64,000 bases of DNA from Adenophora triphylla var. japonica (GCA_022495995.1 JAFEMH010005392.1:67501-131500); one strand, 5' to 3'. Shown: positions 43,635 to 56,018, counted from the stretch's first letter. Numbers and translations are program-made. Notes: generated by a model not told the origin, from the letters alone.

Positions 43635-46159
43635 TGTGAGGACCCCGACCCGGAACCTACACGTATCCCGAGCTGTAGCGTCCTCAAACTAACCCAAATT
43701 TCAATTAAATTTTAAAACCTTTTATTTAACTTCCAAACATAACATAACCATTTTCAAAATAAGTCTACACCTTTTCACAATGGAGAAATAGTTGACTAAC
43801 TTAGAAAGTACGAAACTGTTTAGTTACAAAAAGACATCGGTTATAACAATAAATGAAGATTTAATAATACAATTCCCGTAAATGATTTATACTAAAGTAC
43901 ACTTCCTATACCAATCTAATCAAACCCAACAATTCCCAAAATATAACCTCCAAACTCCTCACCGCCCTTACTTGGCCGGTCCACCTGTCTCGGAATCTAC
44001 AACAGAAACGGGAGAGGGGTGAGAATAAATCTCAGCAAGCTATTATGAATGCAGCAATATGCCATATAAGATGCAACACATAACAAGTTGCACATAACAC
44101 GTTGGAAAAGCTGTAAACACCTTACATTACCTTGGTTTACCTTTTCCCGTCTGAACAGTAGTCGTACAACATTGGGTATAATAATACTCCAATCTTACAG
44201 TGAGCTGCTTAAGCAATACTCACGTCTTATAAGACCCGTTTTTCAGGGAACCAAATAAGACAGTAGCAACTACCTCTGTAAGGCTTTTGGCTCACTACGT
44301 ATGCTATACCCCAAACTGTGGCCACAGAAGGGGACGGTCACAGGTATAACATAATCCGATCACATTAGGTCACACTTCCATAATTGATCGTATTATTTTA
44401 TACCCCCAAATGTCAGCTGACTCACACATAATCAAGCACATAATAGATACTTGAATAAATCCACAAAGGGGATAAACAACGTAGCAACATGGTAAAATAT
44501 ACTCATGCTCAACCAACATCATAGTGCAACATTTCTTTAACACACTATGCATAAATAAGCAATATAGTCACATGGTAAAATATACTCATGTTCAACCAAT
44601 AATCAGAGTGCAGCATTTATGTAACATGCTAATCATAATACAATCCATGAATAAATACTCCAGTAAGATAATGAGATATCATCAACCTATCTTACTTAGT
44701 CATTATACGATAATATATGATCTCTATAAGGATCCCAGTTAACTCTACCAAGTTGGAAATCATTTCGGTTAAGTTACCAAACTAGGTTAACTAGCATTTT
44801 CCAAGTAACATTTAAAGTACTTCCTCAATTCCATTTTGATCACTTAGGATATTAATGTGTAGCCAAAGTATTCTACTTTAATCTAGGTTAAAGAGATTCT
44901 ATTTCGGTTCAAGTTTGGTTAGGTTTAAACAGCTCTAAATTTGATGTGAAAAACCGAGGCCGGGGGCACGACTCGTCCCCAGGGGCACGACTCGTGCCCA
45001 TTGCACCTTCCTCTGCGAATCTGTCGTCCCTCACAAGGCACGACTTCCTTATAACTCGATCACGACTCGTCCCACTCCTCGAGGCACGACTCGTGCCACA
45101 AGGCACGACTCGTGACTGAGCCTTAATCAAAACAATTGCAGAAATCCTTCATCACCTATACCCATTTGTTCCCAACCAAGTTTCCTTTGTTTTGTGTGAA
45201 CCTAGAAAGCTTACTAATTTCATGCTTCACATACTAAATCATTTTAGACCCAATTATGTTATAATTCTAAGTCATTTACCACATGATTCTCAAGAAACCA
45301 ATTTTCCAACCAAGTGCTTTAATTTGTGAACCTAAGGGAAATTCTTAACTTTGTTCAATTCATTTTAACTCCTTTAATCCCAAAGCATCATGTCCTAAAT
45401 CTAAATCATCCCCACTTGGTTTCCCACCCAATTCACTACTATTTTTCAAGGTTCCCATTCAATCCACACCAACCCATTTACTTCTACTCTTGGCCACTTT
45501 TATGAACAACAACCATTTCTATAATACTAACACATTCTTCAATTCCAAGAAGGCTTCCCAAAGCATCAAATAGCCATTAACACAACCATAACAACATTTA
45601 GTATCCATGAACATTTAACGAAGGAAAGGTCATAATAACTCACATTAAAATGGGAGATGGATCATAGATTTCTTGAGCTTGATGAACTCCTCTTGGTCTC
45701 CCGATTCCAAAAGTACTCTCGGATCTAAAAAATGGTGAAGGATTGCACTTGGTAGGCTTGAGAAGATAAAGCCTCATCCATGGAAGTTCCATGGATTGAG
45801 AGAGAGATTAAGGAGGAGAAGGAGGGAGATGGAGTAATGAAATTGTAAAGGAGAAGGGGGGGGGCCGGGTATGAGAGGAAGAGAGTGAGGGAAAAAGGAC
45901 AAAAGGGTATGGTCCCCCATACCTCAATTAATACTTCCAATCATTTTATTTCTTTTCCCCCTACACAAACTAAAGCCTAACTACTCACATTTTATTTATT
46001 GTCATTTATTATACTTTTCCCAAGGTCTTTATTTAATTTCTCTCAATTATCTCATCCTAATATAAAATCAAAGATATAAAATGAACACACAATATTGACA
46101 ACAATTTTAAAAGCACACTATATGATGTTAAATCAGTGCCTAGGGTTAGGGTCGTTACA
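43635..46159 (-). repeat. 3' LTR of the chromovirus
   Basis: Ends TGTGAGGACC and GTCGTTACA. Palindromic GGCACGACTCGTGCC words cluster at 44963-45115. Confidence 0.92.
44963..45115 (-). promoter_or_regulatory. GGCACGA-C-TCGTGCC palindrome cluster (3' LTR)
   Basis: About six full or partial copies in 150 bp of otherwise AT-rich DNA. The partner cluster is at 51031-51184. Confidence 0.5.
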
Positions 46160-49100
46160 TTCACTCCCCCTTAAAGAAAATTCGTCCCGAATTTGACTAC
46201 CACTTCCTAACTGTTCAACCCGCCTCGATTACTTATGTATACCTCAGACTCCAATTCCCAAATAGTCTCTCCAATGTTGTGATTTCTTCCCCAAGATTCT
46301 AATTCCATTAATGATACGATATTACAACTTAATGTTCCAAGAATACCTTACAATTATCACTAACCCGAATTTTCACGACCTCAACAACAATATAAATAAA
46401 TAGAAGTATTACAACTTATGTCACCAAATATATTACAATATCACATTAAAACTTCAATTACTCTATAAGCTTCTCCAAGCCAGTCGATAAGTCAAATCAC
46501 CAACCTTTTCTAAAGCTTCAAATGGATTAACGAACTTTGGCGCCAATTTACCGTAGGCCTTGCCTCTCCAAACTCACCCCAACAATTTAGAGATCGATAT
46601 TTTCTTCCCGAACAACGCCTTATACGGTTTTATCTCAATGTTAGAATGATAACTACTATTATACGTACTCAACCACGGTAACCATATGTCCTATTGACTA
46701 CTAACATCCATTGTTCATGCCCGTAGCATATCATCAACCACAAGTAATGATTCCTCAACTTTTTACAAGGTTAAACTTAATAGTATTCCTACCTTCCCAA
46801 AAGGACCTTCCCGAAAGATGTCTATCCAATCCATTTAATACTATAGGTTTTATACAATCGAACTATCCCCTAACATAAGTGAGGACTTTATTAATAACAT
46901 CTCATCAAGCTATATAAGTAACGAGTAGAAAATATAATTCAACCTTCTATAACAAAATAACATACCCTCCTTTCCTTCCAATGTAACTTAATCACGAAAT
47001 CTATAGTGATAACACTCTCAAGTTCAACCTAGAACTCTAAATATTTAATAAATCTTTTAACGTCAACATTCTATTATCACCATTCAATGTTCCAATCATG
47101 TTCAGGACTAGTGACGAATCAATATTCAAATTGAAGGGTTGGCCGCCCACAACGGAGCCGATCCAACTCCAAAACAAAACCGAGTCTATTGCGATCGACA
47201 CAACAATAACCCCACATTTATCAAATCATTTCCCGGACCAAAACTTGAATACAATTAATCATTATAGGGAAACTAGGTTGCAATTTCTACTTGCTTCTGA
47301 ACAATTTATATCTTTAGGATACCAAGTCTTTCTAAAAGTTACAACATCTTTCAAAATTCCAGAGGATAATATAAAAAGAGATTCAAAGAGACCCGAATGG
47401 TTTATTTATTTAAAACCGGCCCATACCAGTTTTAATTAACTAAACCACTCACAATTTAAGAAATTTCAAAAGATTGATAAGCTAACAAAATAACTCGAGT
47501 GATTTAATTATCTACAACCGTCCCATACCAGTGGTAGATAGTTAAATTACTCACAGATTTTAATTTACACGAAAATGGGTTACTGACCTTATTAAATCAA
47601 CTATCCCCGAAGGGCACAATTGCTCATACCGAAGTTCAATATACAATCCAAAGTTTTAAAGCACATTTAAAACAATTCTAACATAATACTCTTGTTTAAC
47701 TTCTATTTATAGTGTAGCCACCACTCATAATATTTTTACTTAGTTGAATTCCTTATAAGAAAACACAATCTCGTAATACTTATTACTATCTCCGATAAAT
47801 ACACTAAACATTCATTAAGGTTATAAACTTGGCAAAGCATCCTCAATTCAATAATTCTTCAAGTTGAATATTCAACGCCTTTACTTAATTTGAGTCATCT
47901 ACTCCCTACCTTTGATACTGGTATTATACTTAGCAACAACATATTGTAAACATCTAGTTCCCAATCAAATACCATAATTTCTAAATAATAAAATATAATT
48001 GGAACTCTCATAGATCAATCATTCTCAAATTTCAATTAAACATTACAGTATAATCTAACTTAACTCTCAATAACCATCAACAAACTCAAAATCCGTATAA
48101 CGTCAATATCTTTCAAGCATCACACTAATCCTTCATATGATTCACGTAACTAAGTCGAACTATAGTATATAATCATCCTAAAGTATCCTGTCTTCCAATA
48201 AGATTCATCCTCATTTTCTCAACTAATGATAATCAATTTTCAAAACGAACCATATACATATATTACCAATTTTAAAGTTGATCCTTTAAATCACCAATAA
48301 CTGTATCTATTATACTTCTTCGTATTTACCCTATTTACCTCTCCATAACTAATACACAATCCACAATCAAAACGGTCATACTATATATAAATGTTGTCTT
48401 AAGTATATCCTTAAAGCAAATTTTCACTGTAATTGTAACACTCCGAAAAAAAATTCAACTAATAACCATTGAGTATCCTACTAGTTTCTAAAATCAGTCA
48501 TACAAATCGTCAACAAGTGCTAACGAATACTTGTTCTTCACAGTTACCTATTTAATATCTCTATAACCTTATAATTAACCACCAAGTATCATCTTTCCTC
48601 AATATAGTACTAATTTACCTTACGGAGGGTCGCTAAGCTAATTATCTGCTTTATCAAATACTTTCTCAAGATGAGTCATCAAGTCCATCATCCCAATTAG
48701 TGTCCTCTATCTAGGAATCCGAATACCAAATTAGTACCTTATAGCAACTCAAAATCTCAATATCCTGGTATGATACCTGATGAAAACCCATTTTGAAACT
48801 CACGTAGAAAACACCACTTAGTCCACTAATAACACATAAGGCAAAGTTATATTATTTCTATAAGGTCTCGTACTCGCGATATTTTATAACTCATATAATC
48901 TCACTTAGACTATCACTTCCAATACTAGTCTCATATACCTAGTTTCTACCACGCGACACCAATGTATAAATACTCACGCACGTTATACAACTATAAACTA
49001 CTCTTAATTAGGTCATATACCTAACCTCCACTAAAAGTTCGCAAATTCATTTACCACTGTACACGAGATAACTTAAGTGTATTTTAAATCAAACATATCG

Positions 49101-49709
49101 CACAACCCAAATAACCTTCACATTCCTTAGGTCGGACCTTCGACATTTACGCATATGTGACATAATATCAATTAATAATTTATCCGACTCAATTACACTC
49201 GAGAGGTAAATCAAACGTAGATAAGGAGACTCGCTTCTTGCGACAATCCTCCTCAAACACAACAACTACTCAAATAATTCGAGTTAATATAACGATGATT
49301 CACGGATTGGTAATTCGACCAAATCCACCGGCAATACATGCCCACTTAATCACAACTACTAAGATAATTAAGGATGATTCGAGGTACGACCCCATAGGAG
49401 TAGAACCTCCAAAGACATAAAACAACTTTTAGGCCAATTATGCACATAAAGATGAAATGTAATGTCACATGAGAACGAATGCACGAGGATTTATAAAAGT
49501 ATGAACCCTAATTCCTGAGACAGTAAAATACCTCAAATGATGGTGGGGAAATCTATCTTTCCATAACTCACCCTTCCTTGATTCCTCGGTTGGTCAATAT
49601 CATTTTACTGTCTTTGAACAAATTCTGCATAATACTCTCGACGTAAGTTACCACACACTCTCGCTCAGCTAGACTCTACCCCGAGAATTCTAAGCCGAGC
49701 TCGATACCA
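46160..49709 (-). pseudogene. Internal region of the chromovirus: relics of integrase and chromodomain
   Basis: Minus-strand relics in the expected order: LPWLSTYNSSYHSNIEIKPY and ALFGKK (about 46700-46600), matching the integrase segment before the C-terminus; LAPKFVNPFEALEKVGDLTYRLAW (about 46550-46475), matching the gypsy integrase C-terminus; then WGRNHNIGETIWELESEV (about 46305-46250), a chromodomain end. Stops and shifts separate them. From about 46800 to 49640 I recognise nothing; the DNA is AT-rich. Gag, protease and RT are not readable. Confidence 0.7.
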
Positions 49710-52227
49710 AGCGAGGACCCCGACCCGGAACCTACACGTATCCCGAGCTGTAGCGTCCTCAAACTAACCCAAATTTCAATTAAATTTTAAAACCTTTTAT
49801 TTAACTTCCAAACATAACATAACCATTTTCAAAATAAGTCTACACCTTTTCACAATGGAGAAATAGTTGACTAACTTAGAAAGTACGAAAGCTTGTTTAG
49901 TTACAAAAAGACATCGGTTATAACAATAAATGAAGATTTAATAATACAATTCCCGTAAATGATTTATACTAAAGTACACTTCCTATACCAATCTAATCAA
50001 ACCCAACAATTCCCAAAATATAACCTCCAAACTCCTCACCGCCCTTACTTGGCCGGTCCACCTGTCTCGGAATCTAAAACAGTAAAGGGAGAGGGGTGAG
50101 AATAAATCTCAGCAAGCTATTATGAATGCAGCAATATGCCATAAAAGATGCAACACATAACAAGTTGCACATAACACGTTGGAAAAGCTGTAAACACCTT
50201 ACATTACCTTGGTTTACCTTTTCCCGTCTGAACGATAGTCGTACAACATTGGGTATAATAATACTCCAATCTTACGGTGAGTGCTTAAGCAATACTCACG
50301 TCTTATAAGACCCGTTTTCGAGGGAACCAAATAAGACAGTAGCAACTACGTAAGGCTTTTGGCTCACTACGGATGCTATACCCCAAAGCGTGGCCACGAA
50401 GGGGACGGTCACGAGTATAACATAATCCGATCACATTAGGTCACACTTCCATAATTGATCGTATTATTTTATACCCCCAAATGTCAGCTGACTCACACAT
50501 AATCAAGCACATAATAGATACTTGAATAAATCCACAAAGGGGATAAACAACGTAGCAACATGGTAAAATATACTCATGCTCAACCAACATCATAGTGCAA
50601 CATTTCTTTAACACACTATGCATAAATAAGCAATATAGTCACATGGTAAAATATACTCATGTTCAACCAATAATCAGAGTGCAGCATTTATGTAACATGC
50701 TAATCATAATACAATCCATGAATAAATACTCCAGTAAGATAATGAGATATCATCAACCTATCTTACTTAGTCATTATACGATAATATATGATCTCTATAA
50801 GGATCCCAGTTAACTCTACCAAGTTGGAAATCATTTCGGTTAAGTTACCAAACTAGGTTAACTAGCATTTTCCAAGTAACATTTAAAGTACTTCCTCAAT
50901 TCCATTTTGATCACTTAGGATATTAATGTGTAGCCAAAGTATTCTACTTTAATCTAGGTTAAAGAGATTCTATTTCGGTTCAAGTTTGGTTAGGTTTAAA
51001 CAGCTCTAAATTTGATGTGAAAAACCGGGCCGGGGCACGACTCGTCCCCAGGGCACGACTTCGTGCCCATTGCACCTTCCTGCGAATCTGTCGTCCCTCA
51101 CAAGGCACGACTTCCTTATAACTCGATCACGACTCGTCCCACTCCTCGAGGCACGACTCGTGCCACAAGGCACGACTCGTGACTGAGCCAATCAAAACAA
51201 TTGCAGAAATCCTTCATCACCTATACCCATTTGTTCCCAACCAAGTTTCCTTTGTTTTGTGTGAACCTAGAAAGCTTACTAATTTCATGCTTCACATACT
51301 AAATCATTTTAGACCCAATTATGTTATAATTCTAAGTCATTTACCACATGATTCTCAAGAAACCAATTTTCCAACCAAGTGCTTTAATTTGTGAACCTAA
51401 GGGAAATTCTTAACTTTGTTCAATTCATTTTAACTCCTTTAATCCCAAAGCATCATGTCCTAAATCTAAATCATCCCCACTTGGTTTCCCACCCAATTCA
51501 CTACTATTTTTCAAGGTTCCCATTCAATCCACACCAACCCATTTACTTCTACTCTTGGCCACTTTTATGAACAACAACCATTTCTATAATACTAACACAT
51601 TCTTCAATTCCAAGAAGGCTTCCCAAAGCATCAAATAGCCATTAACACAACCATAACAACATTTAGTATCCATGAACATTTAACGAAGGAAAGGTCATAA
51701 TAACTCACATTAAAATGGGAGATGGATCATAGATTTCTTGAGCTTGATGAACTCCTCTTGGTCTCCCGATTCCAAAAGTACTCTCGGATCTAAAAAATGG
51801 TGAAGGATTGCACTTGGTAGGCTTGAGAAGATAAAGCCTCATCCATGGAAGTTCCATGGATTGAGAGAGAGATTAAGGAGGAGAAGGAGGGAGATGGAGT
51901 AATGAAAATTGTAAGGGAGAAGGGGGGGGGGCCGGGTATGAGAGGAAGAGAGTGAGGGAAAAAGGACAAAAGGGTATGGTCCCCCATACCTCAATTAATA
52001 CTTCCAATCATTTTATTTCTTTTCCCCCTACACAAACTAAAGCCTAACTACTCACATTTTATTTATTGTCATTTATTATACTTTTCCCAAGGTCTTTATT
52101 TAATTTCTCTCAATTATCTCATCCTAATATAAAATCAAAGATATAAAAATGAACACACAATATTAACAACAATTTTAAAAGCACACTATATGATGTTAAA
52201 TCAGTGCCTAGGGTTAGGGTCGTTACA
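49710..52227 (-). repeat. 5' LTR of the chromovirus
   Basis: It matches 43635-46159 almost throughout, with small indels in the palindrome cluster and in a poly-G run near 51921. The inner edge reads AGCGAGGACC instead of TGTGAGGACC. Confidence 0.9.
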
Positions 52228-52232
52228 ACACA

Positions 52233-52376
52233 TCTATACTTAATCTATGTCATTTAGTTGGATATATATATGTGATTAATGCGGGTTTAGTTGTGAATCA
52301 ATTACAACGACAGCCCCTTTAATCCTTATACTTATAAACTAATGGACGGGATTGTTCAAATGACAATATTGTATAC
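52233..52376 (+). repeat. Remnant between chromovirus and the next Tat element (probably copia LTR)
   Basis: It starts after ACACA and ends at ATAAG (52377-52381), the likely target duplication of the next element. No coding content. Confidence 0.4.
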
Positions 52377-52381
52377 ATAAG

Positions 52382-53140
52382 TGATGCTGCCCAAAAATAA
52401 TGGTTGGGCCCGACCTAAGTCCAAAGGCGAGAAATTATCAAGTAAGCCCAAAGCGAGATAAATCCCAAAAAGAAGATAAGAATAAAGATGGCCCAAGTGT
52501 GGATCGTAGGAAAGCGTAGTGGGAAGTATCCCGCTGAATTCAATGAAAAGGGGAAGATCGAGGCAGTAATAGCGAGATAATATGAGGATAATGTCGAGAT
52601 AATGAGGCAAGCCGGCGAGATAATGATGAGAAATGAGAGGCGAGACATTATGGTAAGGCAACACGAATCATGGTTAACCTTATCCGGCGAGAGATGGATC
52701 CCAGTTGATGCGATTCATAAGAGGCGGCATATAAATATCTATGAAGTGGGACCCATTGAACGGTTATGCAATTGGAAAAGTGATCACGTGTTGGGAGTTT
52801 ATCTCTATAAAGGACCAATGGAGTGATGACACGTGTAAGGAGGCATGGAACGTGAGGAGGTCATGTGCACGGCACGAGGGAAGGGGTATATATATGAGAG
52901 ATAGTCTTCATCTTCAAGATACGTTCAATACACACACACACACCCACAAAACACCCTTTCCTATTGTTAAGATTCTCCTTTCTCAGACGAACACTTATCC
53001 TCACGCCGGAGGGGCTTACGTCGGAGCCGCCCCCGGCTTAGTTGACGTTTGCTTGTGTGCAGGCGTGAAGAAGGAGCCGGAGCTGTCCAATTTCAACTAC
53101 AACTGTGTGTTGCTGTTTGAGGAAATTCCTGGCAACATCA
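52382..53140 (+). repeat. 5' LTR of the second Tat element
   Basis: Starts TGATGCTGCCC after ATAAG and ends GGCAACATCA before the primer site. TATATATAT at 52887-52895. U3 has three direct CGAGATAAT words (52572, 52594, 52616). A (CA)n tract is near 52930. Confidence 0.75.
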
Positions 53141-53160
53141 ATTGGTTTCGTTGCCGGGAA
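53141..53160 (+). other. Primer binding site
   Basis: ATTGGTTTCGTTGCCGGGAA directly after the LTR. It resembles the TGGCGCCGTTGCCGGGGA type site of plant gypsy elements. Confidence 0.7.
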
Positions 53161-53727
53161 TGATTCTCTTCATCATTTTGAAGTTTGCCGGCGGTAGAGT
53201 GGTAAGTTGAGTTCGGTTTGCAGATCTGGAGATTTGGAGGTGTTCAATCAAGGTGTTTTTGTTTGTTGTTCATTTTTCTGGGTGTTTACTGTTCGTAAAG
53301 TTCTTCGGGTGTTTGAATTTTGTGGGGAATCGATTGTTGTTGATAGTTTGGGTGTATTGAAATTTTTGTGGTTTTGTTTGGCCGTTTGGGTGCAAATTAT
53401 TTCAGAAGTATTGGATTTTCTTTGGGTTGGATTTTTTGGAGTTCGTGCAGGTTGAGGATAAGTGTTTTTGTTTGAATTTAATGGTTTGAGATTTTTGGTG
53501 TTTCTGGGTTTTGGTTTTGTGTGAATCCATTCAATTTTGGTCAGGGTTTTTGTGTTTGGAGTTGGTGTTTGTTTGAAGTTGGTGAAGTGAGATTGATATT
53601 GTGCTTGATAAAGTGCAATAAGAGGTTGAAGCATCTTCAAGTTTCTGGGCTAGATCTTCAAATCTTCATAAGATTTGCAGATCTTCAAAGTTTAAGTTCA
53701 TCAGTTTGATTACGTGGGTGGTACGAA
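53161..53727 (+). other. Leader between primer site and gag
   Basis: T/G-rich leader with several short ATG frames (53207, 53521). None resembles a known protein. Confidence 0.5.
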
Positions 53728-55254
53728 ATGACAACACCGGAGAAAGGCGTAGTTGGTCAAAAGACAATAGCGGGAAGGAGCCTTATCACGCCTATTTCAG
53801 GTCTGGGAAATTTGGGAGCTGGTGGAGCGAAAGACTCGTCAACCTCGCTGCAAGTTACTTTGGAAGAAAGAGAGCGGGATACTGAAGCTGAAAGAGAAAG
53901 AAATGTTATGTCGCCTCAGCCCGATGATGAAACGGATATGGAGGAGGAAAGTTTGAGGATACATAATAATTTGATTTTGCAATTGATTGAAAATAACAAG
54001 CGATTGAGGACATTAAAGAAAAAGCCTACCCCTATCCCGCAGGATTTTCTGACGGTGGCAGAAGAGCGAAATAAGGGAGCGAATAAGGAAGTTATCGTGG
54101 TGGATGACGGTGAGCGACAAAAGGAAATGGAGCCTGAAAAGCCTAAGAAGACAGAGGCGAGAATAGAAGGGTCACAGAAGCGGAAGGCGGGAGAATACAT
54201 GGAAAATGGGCGAAAAATTAAGGTGTATCATTGGCCACACACTTCCCAAGTGTCGTCTCTTTATTGTGAAGAGGAGGATTATGACACTGCGTCAAATGAA
54301 GCAGAATATGGCGAGCAAGAGTTGAAGGGTTCTAAAGAAGGCGAGAGATCTAAGCCGATAGAGAAAGGAAAGCATGTGGGAGTAAGCCGCTTCGGAGAGG
54401 AGGATGGATTAAAGAAGCAAATGGATGAGATGGCGAAAAGGCTGGCGGAATTAGAAAAAGGCGGAATAGTTGATAGTGAGAAGGACTCTTTTGTCGCTCC
54501 ATTTGCCAAGTACATCCAGGAGGCTGAGCCTGCCCCGGAGTTTCGTTTGCCAACATTATCTAAGTATGCGGGAGTTACCACGGCCAGAACTCATGTAGCG
54601 GGATTTGAAGTGACAATGGCGATATTGACTAAGGACGATACATTGCTATGCAAAACTTTTGCTAGCACTTTGGAGCTTCAAGCGTTGGATTGGTTTGTTC
54701 AATTGCCTGTTAATTCAATCTTGGGATACCAAGATTTCAAGAGAAAGTTTTTGGTGAGATTTGGCGCGGTGGGGACTCAGCCAGTGATGCTTCAGGAATT
54801 GATTGGGATCAAGCAAAAGGCGGGAGAGGGCCTTGTCACCTATACTATCAGATTCTTGCTCATTGCTAATCAGATTTCTGATATTGACCCCAAGTATGTC
54901 ATTATGATGTATATGTCAGGCCTGTTGTCAGAAGCTTTTAAAAGGGAGTTGAGGATGAGGTTACCCGCGACTTTGAGTGAATTGCATGAGCGAGTCAAGG
55001 CATATTGTGGTGGTGAGGATATTGAAGAAGCAACGTCTGGCACGACGAAGAAAATTGTCAAAGACAGGATTGAATATGTGAAGGAGGAAAATGCAACTCA
55101 AGGAGGAGGTAGAGGGAATCAAGCTGGCGGCAGAGGTGGAGGCCGCGCTGGAGGTCGCGGGGTAAGGAGGATAGTGAGATTTGCGAGATTGAATGCTAGA
55201 CCAAGTGAGATTCTTCTGGCCCGAGTACATTCGGTGCCGCGGCATTTGAAATGA
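53728..55254 (+). CDS. Gag polyprotein of the second Tat element (508 aa)
   Basis: Starts MTTPEKGVVGQ. Residues 1-250 are charged, with coiled-coil-like Glu/Lys/Arg stretches (EMAKRLAELEKG near 235). The capsid-like retrotransposon gag domain follows at about 275-430 (ALDWFVQLP, YQDFKRKFLVRFG, ETYTIRFL-type block, DPKYVIMMYMSGL). A Gly/Arg-rich RNA-binding tail (GGRGNQAGGRGGGRAGGRG) lies near 470-485. The end is unusual: the last 20 codons may follow a frameshift, and the stop overlaps the next ATG (ATGA at 55251-55254). Confidence 0.85.
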   Translation: MTTPEKGVVGQKTIAGRSLITPISGLGNLGAGGAKDSSTSLQVTLEERERDTEAERERNVMSPQPDDETDMEEESLRIHNNLILQLIENNKRLRTLKKKPTPIPQDFLTVAEERNKGANKEVIVVDDGERQKEMEPEKPKKTEARIEGSQKRKAGEYMENGRKIKVYHWPHTSQVSSLYCEEEDYDTASNEAEYGEQELKGSKEGERSKPIEKGKHVGVSRFGEEDGLKKQMDEMAKRLAELEKGGIVDSEKDSFVAPFAKYIQEAEPAPEFRLPTLSKYAGVTTARTHVAGFEVTMAILTKDDTLLCKTFASTLELQALDWFVQLPVNSILGYQDFKRKFLVRFGAVGTQPVMLQELIGIKQKAGEGLVTYTIRFLLIANQISDIDPKYVIMMYMSGLLSEAFKRELRMRLPATLSELHERVKAYCGGEDIEEATSGTTKKIVKDRIEYVKEENATQGGGRGNQAGGRGGGRAGGRGVRRIVRFARLNARPSEILLARVHSVPRHLK

Positions 55255-56018
55255 ATGATCAAGGGAGAAGAAATATGAATCAATATTGTAACTATCATCG
55301 GGATAGGGGGCATGATACAGACAATTGCTATAATTTGAAGAAAGTGATTCAAGGAAAGATTGACAGAGGCGAGTTACAGGAGTATGTCTGGCAGGAGCAG
55401 AATGTGGCGGCTCAAGGAGGAAACGGCAACAGGAATGAAATTATGGTGATTCACGAGCCGGCAAGTATTACTTGTTTAAGTAACCAGATCATGTCGCTAT
55501 CCCATACTTGCCATATTCCCGCTTACCTACCAAGTGAGGAAAGGATGATCAGTTTTTCAAGGCGAGAATTGGCTTTAACTCCGAGCCATGGGTGTCAACC
55601 AATTGTGATTTCCATTGCTCCAGGGAACAGTATTTTGCACCGAGTATTGGTAGATTCAGTAGCAAGCCACAACATCCTCTATTATGAAGCTTTTAAGAAG
55701 ATGCGGTATACAGAGGCTAATCTAGTGCCCTATAAGGGATTTTTAGAGGGATTCACAAACCATACTGTGCGGGTTAAAGGGACAATTTCTTTGGCGGTGG
55801 AAATAGGAGAAGACGAGATGGTGAGAACTCGCACCGTGGAGTTTATGGTTATTGATTTGGTGTCGCCCTACAATGCCATTGTGGGTATTCCCTTTATGCA
55901 GACGTTTGAAATGGTTATGTCTACCCTGCATCAGCGAGTCAAATTCCCTACTCCAAAAGGGATTGCTTGCTTGAAGAGCGAAGTTAAGGAGGTAATTCAG
56001 AAGAAGATAGAGATGTAG
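55251..56018 (+). CDS. Zinc-knuckle and retropepsin segment (255 aa), ends at in-frame TAG
   Basis: Begins with a C-x2-H-x4-H-x4-C type finger (CNYHRDRGHDTDNC, about residues 12-25), typical of Tat elements. The protease follows: LVDSVASHNILYYEAF (about 130-145) and NAIVGIPFMQTF (about 205-216). The usual active-site Asp-Ser/Thr-Gly is Asp-Ser-Val here. It is in the same frame as pol, separated only by TAG at 56016-56018, so protease and RT were probably one polyprotein. Confidence 0.82.
   Translation: MNDQGRRNMNQYCNYHRDRGHDTDNCYNLKKVIQGKIDRGELQEYVWQEQNVAAQGGNGNRNEIMVIHEPASITCLSNQIMSLSHTCHIPAYLPSEERMISFSRRELALTPSHGCQPIVISIAPGNSILHRVLVDSVASHNILYYEAFKKMRYTEANLVPYKGFLEGFTNHTVRVKGTISLAVEIGEDEMVRTRTVEFMVIDLVSPYNAIVGIPFMQTFEMVMSTLHQRVKFPTPKGIACLKSEVKEVIQKKIEM

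Larger units (their letters stand above)
43635..52227 (-). mobile_element. Ty3/gypsy chromovirus (Tekay/Del-like), 8.6 kb, TSD ACACA, internally decayed
   Basis: LTRs of about 2.5 kb at 43635-46159 and 49710-52227 are nearly identical and flanked by ACACA (43630-43634, 52228-52232). The primer site (minus, TTGGTATCGAGCTC) is beside the right LTR and the purine tract TTAAGGGGGAGTGAA beside the left. The internal 3.55 kb has only shattered pieces of integrase and chromodomain on the minus strand and no open frame of normal length. Confidence 0.9.

Noticed and set aside
44370..44742. Paired 60-72 residue frames at 44.4-44.7 kb and 50.4-50.8 kb
   Set aside because: Both lie in the two copies of the chromovirus LTR and have no coding features.
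47098..47439. 113-residue plus-strand frame inside the chromovirus
   Set aside because: AT-rich, antisense to the element, no domain recognised; likely chance.
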